Assembly (NCBI GenBank): GCA_002317305.1
Contig: DCIZ01000009.1
Location: forward strand, 1 to 6,917
Source: Campylobacter sp. UBA1713
GTDB taxonomy: Bacteria; Campylobacterota; Campylobacteria; Campylobacterales; Campylobacteraceae
DNA length: 6,917 bases
Direction: 5' to 3'
Made by a program: the position numbers and the translations under genes. Each line of letters begins with the position of its first letter. Position 1 is the first letter of the stretch. The notes beneath the pieces were generated by a model. That model saw nothing but the letters and a program-made list of their open reading frames with translations. It was not told where the DNA came from and made no database searches. Below are positions 1 through 5,520 of the stretch, in pieces.

Positions 1-86
1 TGACGGCGTTTAGTTTTTGCTTTTTTAGATAATCAAAAATTTCCCTACTCACTACTCTCTTTTTTAAACTTTTTTTAAGTTTAATT

Positions 87-95
87 TGATATAAT
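87..95 (+). promoter_or_regulatory. Probable sigma-70 promoter (-10 box) for tRNA-Glu
   Basis: A perfect TATAAT lies at 90-95, preceded by TTTGA and a T-rich stretch (about 61-87). This is the usual form of a Campylobacter vegetative promoter, which relies on the -10 box and periodic T-tracts rather than a conserved -35. Transcription would start near 102, about 30 bases before the mature tRNA. The rest of 1-131 holds no credible gene. Confidence 0.7.
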
Positions 96-131
96 CCGAC
101 TTTCTTTTTTAAGATTTGTTTTTTAGGAAGT

Positions 132-206
132 GGCCCCATCGTCTAGCGGTCAGGACATCGCCCTTTCACGGCGGTAACACGAGTTCGAGTCTCGTTGGGG
201 TCACCA
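132..206 (+). tRNA. tRNA-Glu (anticodon TTC)
   Basis: The sequence folds as a full cloverleaf. The acceptor stem pairs 132-138 with 196-202, including one G-U pair. The anticodon stem pairs 158-162 with 170-174 around a seven-base loop (163-169), with anticodon TTC at 165-167. The T-arm carries GTTCGAGTC. The discriminator base is A203, and the CCA end is encoded (204-206). The anticodon arm closely resembles that of bacterial tRNA-Glu. It is the only forward-strand gene seen in the window and runs towards the minus-strand cassette. No neighbouring tRNA or rRNA is visible, so it appears to be transcribed alone. Downstream there are T-rich stretches (208-240) without a hairpin, and then the palindromic element at 248-423. 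Confidence 0.96.
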
Positions 207-247
207 ACTTTTCTACTATTTTTACTCTTTTTTTAGCTTTTCATCTT

Positions 248-423
248 AAGGGCATCTCTAAAAACTAGTTTGGCTTGATTTCGAGAAATGTTTTTAGCGA
301 ATTTTTGTTTTAAAACGATGGAGTTTACTGGCGTATTTGACGAGTTTTAAGGCGAAAAGTCGCAAAAACAGGCTCGAAAGCAAGCTACTCAAATTTAGAT
401 AAGTAGTTTTTAGAGATGCCCTT
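248..423. mobile_element. MITE-like element with 20-bp perfect terminal inverted repeats
   Basis: The left end, AAGGGCATCTCTAAAAACTA (248-267), is repeated exactly in reverse complement at 404-423. The symmetry continues inward. Bases 273-285 match the reverse complement of 373-385 at 12 of 13 positions, and 289-316 resemble the reverse complement of about 343-370. Nearly the whole 176 bases could therefore fold into one long imperfect hairpin with an apical loop near 317-342. No ORF lies inside. The flanks allow a 3-bp TTA target duplication if the element starts AGGGC and ends GCCCT, but the A/T-rich borders make this ambiguous. The short length, absence of coding, long inverted termini and a matching end at 6897-6917 fit a non-autonomous transposable element. 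The parent family is not identified; an IS5-type element is a guess from the termini and possible 3-bp target. It lies between the convergent tRNA gene and cassette, where the hairpin could also stop transcription. Confidence 0.75.
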
Positions 424-466
424 TAGATTCAGCCAAACACAAATTTACAAAACACCACACACGATT

Positions 467-931
467 TCATATTACGTCCAACACCGACCCGATGCTAAAA
501 GCACGCCAATCCTCCTTGTCTAGATCATAATAACGAACAAAAGTCGTTATAGGCAGATGTGTTTGCAAAAATTTTTTTGGCGGAATGTAGCGAAAATTCA
601 GTGTCCCACGAGCGTCCCTAATGTCGCCATTTCGCTTCTCAAACCTAAACACCACTTCGCCCTCCTCCAAAAGTCGCCTACACAGCTCCTTTTCTAACTC
701 ACTCATCTCCAAAATCCCATCATAGTAGCAAATTTTTGCCAAATTTATCCGCTTGTCAATATCTTCAAAAGCATTTGTCAAATCTTCAATGTGATAAATC
801 TCATACATTTCATACACAAACTCTGTCAAATTTAACATTTCTAACTCACACATTACCACATCTGCTGTTGTTTTTCTATAAAAAGCATATTGTTCTATCA
901 AAAAAATAAAAAACTCCATCTCTTTTGTCAT
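467..931 (-). CDS. Two-domain DUF3791-like / SH3-like (DUF2693-like) protein
   Basis: This 154-residue protein appears to combine two small domains. Residues 1-66 are helical and resemble DUF3791: an aromatic-rich first helix (MEFFIFLIEQYA) and a closing acidic segment, AFEDIDKRI. Residues 86-154 resemble the SH3-like DUF2693 family: VVFRFEKRNGDIRDARGT followed by a strand pattern around FVRYYDLDKEDWRAF. There is no signal peptide or membrane segment, so it should be cytosolic. ATG at 931 is chosen because GGAG stands 7 bases upstream; the in-frame ATG at 919 has a poorly spaced site. It is the last gene of the cassette, 32 bases after the 81-residue gene. DUF3791 proteins are often encoded beside DUF3990 ART-like proteins, so a partner or antitoxin-like role is plausible, but the biochemical function is unknown. 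The gene is strikingly AT-rich compared with hydABC. Domain names were recognised by eye. Confidence 0.75.
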   Translation of the reverse strand: MTKEMEFFIFLIEQYAFYRKTTADVVMCELEMLNLTEFVYEMYEIYHIEDLTNAFEDIDKRINLAKICYYDGILEMSELEKELCRRLLEEGEVVFRFEKRNGDIRDARGTLNFRYIPPKKFLQTHLPITTFVRYYDLDKEDWRAFSIGSVLDVI

Positions 932-950
932 CGTTTAACTCCGTAAAAGT

Positions 951-976
951 CTAATCTCGCCTACTAATCTCGCCTA
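951..976. repeat. Perfect 13-bp tandem duplication
   Basis: CTAATCTCGCCTA occurs twice head to tail (951-963 and 964-976). The right-hand copy encodes the last residues and stop codon of the 81-residue gene. The left-hand copy lies in the spacer before the 154-residue gene, just upstream of its ribosome binding site. Removing one copy would leave the stop codon intact and shorten the spacer from 32 to 19 bases. Confidence 0.9.
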
Positions 977-1209
977 ATATAAAGCGAATTTCTCGGGTCT
1001 CCAGTAACTTGCTCAGCTTCCCACATGTCAAAGATGCCACTCTCACTAAACTCCCACATCTTAAGCTCTATATCTGTTAGCATCTTGTGCGTCTCTGACA
1101 AAACAAATCTTTTATAAGCCTCCATCATCGAAAAGCCATATTTTTGATTTATCATTTTTGTAACTTCTTTATCATAATATTCAAATATAAAAACCAGCTC
1201 ATTATTCAT
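964..1209 (-). CDS. Small conserved-looking protein encoded with DUF3990 (unknown function)
   Basis: This 81-residue protein is probably cytosolic, with no signal peptide or membrane segment. It appears mostly helical and is rich in aromatic and acidic residues (KMWEFSESGIFDMWEAEQ at about 50-67), ending in GDPRNSLYIRRD. I do not recognise a named domain with certainty. In overall character it resembles small proteins found beside DUF3990/DUF3791 genes. Its start is firm: the ATG overlaps the DUF3990 stop as ATGA (1206-1209), and GAGG lies a few bases upstream within the end of the DUF3990 gene. Translation of the two genes is therefore probably coupled. Such coupling fits two products that bind each other, making an immunity or antitoxin role for the DUF3990 enzyme possible. 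That role is inference from position, not from sequence. Confidence 0.75.
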   Translation of the reverse strand: MNNELVFIFEYYDKEVTKMINQKYGFSMMEAYKRFVLSETHKMLTDIELKMWEFSESGIFDMWEAEQVTGDPRNSLYIRRD

Positions 1210-1682
1210 CTAACAACCTCAACAAATTTCAAATATCTCAACGATTTTTCACTTTTAAAAACGACTTGATCTTCTAAATTTTGCGGAAGCAACCGCTCAA
1301 TAGCCTCATATTCAGTGTAAATTCCAGCAAAATATAGCATAATTACAGACATCGTTTTATCATTTGCAACCGGTCCAAACACAATGTCAAATTCGCTTTG
1401 AAGTGGTAACTTTTTTCTATTTGCACTAACAAATCTTATCCAATCAACATTTGCATTTTCGAATTTTAACACATTTAATACACTCTCACTATTTTCATCA
1501 TAATCAAAAATGGAGACACAAGCCTCTCCTAACGAACGTCTTTTCGCCATCAAAACCGCCCATCTTTGTGCCTGCACATAACTCGTTGTCAAGTAAAAAC
1601 CTGTTCCAAAATCAAGCCTTCTGTCAGATTCAAAAATTTGCGGATTTGTCACTACAACGTTACTTCCATGATAAAGCTTCAT
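1206..1682 (-). CDS. DUF3990 family protein, ADP-ribosyltransferase-like
   Basis: This 158-residue protein matches the DUF3990 pattern, which belongs to the ADP-ribosyltransferase superfamily. LYHGS stands at residues 3-7, LDFGTGFYLTTS at 23-34 followed by QAQRWA, FDIVFGPVANDKT at 98-110, and QVVFKSEKSLRYLKF at 139-153. By analogy with H-Y-[E/Q] type ART folds, H5, Y30 and Q139 could be the NAD-binding and catalytic positions; that assignment is inferred. The length is usual for a stand-alone DUF3990 protein and no export signal is seen, so it should act inside the cell. The start is well supported, with GGAGG (1688-1692) 5 bases before the ATG. It begins 18 bases after the fic stop and overlaps the next gene by 4 bases, so all are probably co-transcribed. 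The target and any toxicity are unknown. Low G+C sets it apart from the hydrogenase genes. Confidence 0.83.
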   Translation of the reverse strand: MKLYHGSNVVVTNPQIFESDRRLDFGTGFYLTTSYVQAQRWAVLMAKRRSLGEACVSIFDYDENSESVLNVLKFENANVDWIRFVSANRKKLPLQSEFDIVFGPVANDKTMSVIMLYFAGIYTEYEAIERLLPQNLEDQVVFKSEKSLRYLKFVEVVR

Positions 1683-1700
1683 TTCTACCTCCGACCAAAT

Positions 1701-2690
1701 TTACAAAACCTCCTTTTTCACCAGCCATGAGCCGTTTTTGTCCGCACCGATGCGCTCAAGCAAACCCTTTTCTTGCAAAATTTTCATGTTTTTGTTTATG
1801 TTTAATTTAGCAATGCCGACAATTTTAGCAAGCTCTTCTTGTGTTAAAAACGGATTTTTCATAACCGTTTCTAAGATCTTTTTCTGATTTGCAGTTATCT
1901 TTACATCTATCTTTTGAGTAATCTTTTTCTCATTTACTAAAATTTCGTTTATTGTTTTTAAGATAAGCTCTAACATAAAAACGATAAATTTTGTGCTTTC
2001 AGCGTCTGAATCGCTCGTGCTTAAAGCCATATAATACGCCTCTTGATTCTCTTTTATCAACGTTTCGACAGGCAACCACGCAAAAACGTCTTTCCAATGT
2101 TTCAAAATGACACTCTGCCAAAGCCTGCCAATTCTGCCGTTGCCGTCCTCAAAAGGATGAATAAATTCAAATTCGTAGTGAAAAACGCAACTTTTTACAA
2201 GCGGATGAACATCGCTCTTTTTTAGCCACGCAAAAAGATCGCTCATCAAAAAAGGCACTCTCTCGGCAGGCGGCGCAAGATGCACGATGCCACTTCCGTC
2301 AAAAACGCCCACGCCACCGCTTCTGTATTTGCCACTTTGCGAAACCAAATTTGCCATCATAAATTTATGTGCTTTTAGTAGGTCTTTTTCGCTAAAAGGG
2401 TTAAGTGTTAGCAAAAGCTCATATGCATTTAGCGCATTTTTAACCTCCAAAATTTCGTTTGGACTACCCAAAACACGCTTGCCTTCTATGATAGCCGTGA
2501 TCTGCTCAACGCTTAGTGAGTTGTTTTCTATGGCTAGCGAAGACTGAATGGTTTTGATTCTGTTTTTTTTGCGAAGTTCCACTTGTCTTGGGCTGCTTTC
2601 CAGCGAATTTATCTCGCCAACCGCTTCTGAAATTTGCGAGATAAGGTCAATCGTTCGTGCCGTTATCGTAAAAGGTGGTATGTAGTTCAT
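1701..2690 (-). CDS. Fic family protein, class II self-inhibited AMP-transferase with C-terminal winged helix
   Basis: Fic enzymes usually transfer AMP from ATP to a hydroxyl side chain of a target protein. Counting from ATG at 2690 (329 residues), the complete catalytic motif HPFEDGNGRIGR is at 178-189, with the catalytic His at 178. An inhibitory motif (S/T)xxxE(G/N) appears as SLAIEN at 51-56, with E55 as the predicted inhibitory glutamate. It lies upstream of the Fic core, which makes this class II. Residues about 262-326 look like a winged helix-turn-helix (TANQKKILETV, then TQEELAKIVGIAKLNINKN), as in many COG3177-type Fic proteins, and may bind DNA. An upstream in-frame TTG at 2702 would add MEKQ. 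ATG is preferred because GGAAAA stands about 7 bases upstream, while TTG has no visible site. It heads the cassette just after the hydrogenase terminator, and no strong promoter is visible. The gene looks intact. Its target is unknown. Confidence 0.9.
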   Translation of the reverse strand: MNYIPPFTITARTIDLISQISEAVGEINSLESSPRQVELRKKNRIKTIQSSLAIENNSLSVEQITAIIEGKRVLGSPNEILEVKNALNAYELLLTLNPFSEKDLLKAHKFMMANLVSQSGKYRSGGVGVFDGSGIVHLAPPAERVPFLMSDLFAWLKKSDVHPLVKSCVFHYEFEFIHPFEDGNGRIGRLWQSVILKHWKDVFAWLPVETLIKENQEAYYMALSTSDSDAESTKFIVFMLELILKTINEILVNEKKITQKIDVKITANQKKILETVMKNPFLTQEELAKIVGIAKLNINKNMKILQEKGLLERIGADKNGSWLVKKEVL

Positions 2691-2700
2691 CTGTTTTTCC

Positions 2701-2753
2701 AATGTAAGTAAAAATAAAAAATTCGTGTAGGCAAATTTAACCTACACGAATTT
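2701..2753 (-). terminator. Rho-independent terminator of the hydABC operon
   Basis: A perfect 13-bp stem (AAATTCGTGTAGG at 2719-2731 with its complement at 2741-2753) encloses a 9-base loop. On the minus strand it is followed by a T-rich tract (TTTTATTTTTAC, about 2718-2707). It sits about 25 bases past the hydC stop and ends within a few bases of the fic start region. It therefore separates the hydrogenase transcript from the cassette, unless there is readthrough. Confidence 0.88.
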
Positions 2754-2777
2754 AAAGCAAAAAAAAGCTAAAAAACC

Positions 2778-3491
2778 TCACGTTCTCTTGCCGTCTTTTG
2801 TATATTTGTAACCACTCACGACCGCATCAAGCGCACCATCTTTGCCACGAACGGCGTTGTAAATGACCATGTAAACATGCACAAAAACAAAGATAATGAT
2901 AGCCCACATCGCTATATGATGGAGAATTCTCACACTCGCCAAACCGCCCATCCAGCTCTCAAAAATTCGCATGAGTGGCGCGATGAAACCAGAAAAACCA
3001 TCATGATATACATGCGTGTAGAGTATGAGCCCCGTTAGACAGATGAGCGCAAGCACGATGTAAAAAAAGATATATGCAAAAAACTGCAACGGGTTATATG
3101 AGCCTTTTAGGTTTGGGTGCTCGCCCAAATGCAAATAAAACAAAATTTGTCTCACAAAGGTTTTTGGGTTTATGGAGTCAAAAAAGCTATCTCGCTCGCT
3201 TTTGCTCTGTTTGTCAAATAAAAACAAATAGCTCTTAAACATCATGCACGCTATCAAAACAAACCCAACGATCTGGTGCGACATTCGCCAAAATGCGTTC
3301 AAAAAGCCGACTGGCTCATCTGAAACGCTCGGCGATATAAAAACGTAAGCTAGGTAAAAACCGCTTACAACCAAAAAAACGATGCAAAGCGCACGAATCC
3401 AGTGTGTTACACGAAAGCCTACAGAAAATTCATACTCGGCACTTCGTTGCTTTGCATCTCTCATCTCAAAATTTATCTCAACATTTCTCAT
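2778..3491 (-). CDS. hydC: Ni/Fe-hydrogenase cytochrome b subunit HydC
   Basis: HydC is the inner-membrane di-heme cytochrome b that anchors the periplasmic HydAB dimer and passes electrons from hydrogen oxidation to menaquinone. The 237-residue protein shows four membrane helices at about 30-52, 69-92, 135-159 and 188-212. Histidines at H30, H72, H191 and H205 are placed as expected for the ligands of the two b hemes in the Wolinella HydC family (first, second and fourth helices). The C-terminal tail is short and charged (KYTKDGKRT). The chosen ATG has AGGA a few bases upstream. The gene is intact and of usual length. It is separated from hydB by 304 bases, unlike the 9-base hydA-hydB spacing, and the gap holds a palindromic repeat. 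A strong terminator follows at once. No hydD protease gene follows, although it commonly does in this group. Confidence 0.95.
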   Translation of the reverse strand: MRNVEINFEMRDAKQRSAEYEFSVGFRVTHWIRALCIVFLVVSGFYLAYVFISPSVSDEPVGFLNAFWRMSHQIVGFVLIACMMFKSYLFLFDKQSKSERDSFFDSINPKTFVRQILFYLHLGEHPNLKGSYNPLQFFAYIFFYIVLALICLTGLILYTHVYHDGFSGFIAPLMRIFESWMGGLASVRILHHIAMWAIIIFVFVHVYMVIYNAVRGKDGALDAVVSGYKYTKDGKRT

Positions 3492-3795
3492 AAAAATCCT
3501 TCAAATCAAGGCTTTTGTCTTTGGAAAACAAAAAAAACTAAATTTGTAAAAATTCGCTTTTGCGTGAATTTTCGCACAAAAACGAAGTCGCAAGGGCAAA
3601 AAATCTGCAAATTCGAAAAAGCCCAAACCAACCGCCGTCATTCTAAGTGTGGGCGAAAGCCCGCCCGAAGAATCCCCCGCCTTGTAAGCGAGTAAAAAAG
3701 TCAAATTCACAAAAAAGCAAATTTCAAAGATTCTACTCGCTCAAAATGACGGCGTTTTATTTATGCATTTTACAAATCCATCTCTCCAAAAACAT
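3492..3795. other. Unusually long hydB-hydC intergenic region
   Basis: These 304 bases separate two genes that are normally almost adjacent. They hold an inverted-repeat element (3633-3754) and a small imperfect hairpin (AAAATTC at 3549-3555 with GAATTTT at 3566-3572). The minus-strand ribosome binding site for hydC is at the left edge. Reading frames here overlap the repeat, show no family resemblance and are not considered genes. No clear TATAAT for a separate hydC promoter is seen on the minus strand. Confidence 0.7.
3633..3754. repeat. Palindromic dispersed-repeat-like element between hydB and hydC
   Basis: CGCCGTCATT (3633-3642) is matched exactly in reverse complement at 3745-3754. Further in, AGAATC (3669-3674) is complemented by GATTCT (3729-3734). 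Each arm follows the form CGTCATT-(C/T)T-(A/G)AG-...-AGAATC, similar to short dispersed repeats in many bacterial genomes. The left arm also holds a small hairpin, GGGC-GAAA-GCCC (3651-3662), with a GNRA-type loop. The right arm border TGACGGCGTTT resembles the first 11 bases of the window (1-11), so a further copy may lie to the left. It is non-coding. It may be a MITE or REP-like element, and as RNA it could fold between hydB and hydC. Confidence 0.6.
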
Positions 3796-5511
3796 TTACA
3801 AATTTGGATTCACCTTGTAGCTACTAAGCTCATTGCCCTTTGTGTCCATCACATGAACGGCGCAAGCGATGCACGGGTCATAAGAGTGAATCTTGCGAAT
3901 GATCTCCAAAGGCTGTTTTAGGTCGTTTATCTGCAAACCTATCAAACACGCCTCGTAGCTACCGCCGTTGCCCGCCGCATCTTTTGGTGAAGCGTTCCAC
4001 GTAGATGGCACTACCGCCTGCCAGTTCTCTATGACGCCATCTTTGATTCTACACCAGTGGCTAAGCATGCCGCGAGGGACGTTTACTATGCATCTGCCTT
4101 TGTATTCTTTTGTTTTGTCTATCTTATAAGGCGCGCACGTGCTGTCGTCTACTTTTAGGTTATTTACGAGGTTGTTAAACGCTCGCATTGTGTTGTTTGC
4201 GACTATCTTGCACTCTAGCATGCGGCACGCTGTCCGTCCGAGAGTAGAGAGCACCGCCGCCAAAGGCAAATTTGCTTTTTTCAAAAATTCATCTACCTCT
4301 TTTACCACGACTGGGTTGCCTTTTGCGTAGTTTACTGCTATGTTTGCTAGCGGTCCTACTTGCATCGGTTTGTTGTCATATCGTGGTGCTTTGATCCAGC
4401 TATATTTGCCTGCGTGGTCTAGCACTGCTGTCTCTTCTAAAGTGCCTTTTGCATTTAGCGTCTTCTCACTCTTAAAGCCTGTGTAGTTTGGCTCTGTCTG
4501 CCCGTCAAACGGATGCAAAGCCGCATCGTTTTTATACCACGAGTGAGTTGCCTCTTCGGTTATCTTGTTCTCGTCTATCTCAAAAACTTTCGAAAGATCG
4601 CCACCCAAAATATAACCGCTGTCAAACAAAAATTCATTTGCGCCCAGTTGAAAGTCCTGAAACGTGATGAAATTTGGCACGCCCACGTCGTTCAAAACGC
4701 TCGGCTCGTCCACATAAACCTCTGCTGCCATCAAAATGTCAGCGTAGTAAGCACGGTTTACAAACTCCACCATCTCGCCGAATTTTGTCATGTATTCGCC
4801 AAGTCGTGCCGGGTCTTTTAAGTCCATGATGCACGTAACGCCGCCCACAGTTAGGCTTTGTGGGTGTGGGTTTTTACCGCCAAAAACCGCCATCGCCGAA
4901 GCTATGGTGCGCTGAAGTCGCAAACACTCAAGGTAGTGAGAGAGTGCTATTAAGTTTTGTTCTGGACTAAATTTGTAAGTTTTGTGTCCCCAGTAGCCGT
5001 TTGCAAAAGGTCCCAAATTTCCCTTTGCCGCAAAGGCTTTTACCTTCTCTTGAACCCCTTTTAGGTGGTCAGCACCACACGCAAACGGAAGGTCTGTATA
5101 TTTGAAAGCAAGCTCACTCGCCTTTTTTACGTCCGCGCTAAGCGCTGAAACAATGTCTACAAAGTCTAGTGCGTGAAGCTGATAGAAGTGCACAGTGTGG
5201 TCATGCAAAAAAAGCGCTGCGTTCATGAGCGTCCTGGTTAGCTTTGCGTTTAGCGGTGGCGTGATGCCTAGCGCGTTTTCTACCGCCTCAACGCCCGCTC
5301 TGTAGTGCGAAAATGTGCAAACGCCACAAATTCGCTGCGTGATGAAGCCAGCGTCCCTAGGGTCGCGTCCTTTTAAGATGGTCTCGATTCCTCGCCACAA
5401 AGTCGAGCTACTGTAAGCCTCTTTTACCACGTTTTTTTCGTCCACAACGACCTCAATGCGCAAATGTCCTTCGATCCTCGTGATGGGATCAACTACGATT
5501 CTTTGACTCAT
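3796..5511 (-). CDS. hydB: Ni/Fe-hydrogenase large subunit HydB
   Basis: HydB is the catalytic subunit that holds the Ni-Fe(CN)2CO site and oxidises hydrogen in the periplasm. All four nickel-binding cysteines are present: RICGVC at 60-65 (C62, C65) and DPCIACAVH at 545-553 (C547, C550). The N-terminal RIEGHLRIEV box of group 1 enzymes is also present. The last 18 residues, after H553, form the C-terminal extension removed by a hydrogenase maturation endopeptidase after metal insertion, so this is the full precursor. At 571 residues it has the usual length. It has no signal peptide and is expected to cross the membrane as a folded partner of Tat-dependent HydA. ATG at 5511 is preceded by AAGGA overlapping the hydA stop, 9 bases away, so the two are tightly co-translated. 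The protease gene needed for processing (hydD) is not in the window. Confidence 0.97.
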   Translation of the reverse strand: MSQRIVVDPITRIEGHLRIEVVVDEKNVVKEAYSSSTLWRGIETILKGRDPRDAGFITQRICGVCTFSHYRAGVEAVENALGITPPLNAKLTRTLMNAALFLHDHTVHFYQLHALDFVDIVSALSADVKKASELAFKYTDLPFACGADHLKGVQEKVKAFAAKGNLGPFANGYWGHKTYKFSPEQNLIALSHYLECLRLQRTIASAMAVFGGKNPHPQSLTVGGVTCIMDLKDPARLGEYMTKFGEMVEFVNRAYYADILMAAEVYVDEPSVLNDVGVPNFITFQDFQLGANEFLFDSGYILGGDLSKVFEIDENKITEEATHSWYKNDAALHPFDGQTEPNYTGFKSEKTLNAKGTLEETAVLDHAGKYSWIKAPRYDNKPMQVGPLANIAVNYAKGNPVVVKEVDEFLKKANLPLAAVLSTLGRTACRMLECKIVANNTMRAFNNLVNNLKVDDSTCAPYKIDKTKEYKGRCIVNVPRGMLSHWCRIKDGVIENWQAVVPSTWNASPKDAAGNGGSYEACLIGLQINDLKQPLEIIRKIHSYDPCIACAVHVMDTKGNELSSYKVNPNL

Positions 5512-5520
5512 TTTATATCC

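Noticed and set aside
132..206. tRNA-Glu as the attachment site of an integrated island carrying the cassette
   Set aside because: No integrase gene and no repeat of the tRNA 3' end was found in the window.
248..423. Treating the palindrome as a CRISPR array or a plain terminator
   Set aside because: There are no regularly spaced direct repeats. The 20-bp termini with a matching distant end fit a transposable element better, although a terminator effect is possible.
1451..1810. Forward-strand frames antisense to DUF3990 and fic (1451-1810, 2043-2225, 2287-2547)
   Set aside because: They are antisense to genes with clear motifs, and their translations look random.
3501..3710. 69-codon minus-strand frame between hydB and hydC, and the forward frame 3402-3695
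   Set aside because: Both overlap the palindromic repeat or hydC, and neither encodes a protein resembling a family I recognise.
4139..4821. Forward-strand frames antisense to hydB (4139-4330, 4513-4821)
   Set aside because: hydB is unambiguous here; these are shadow frames.
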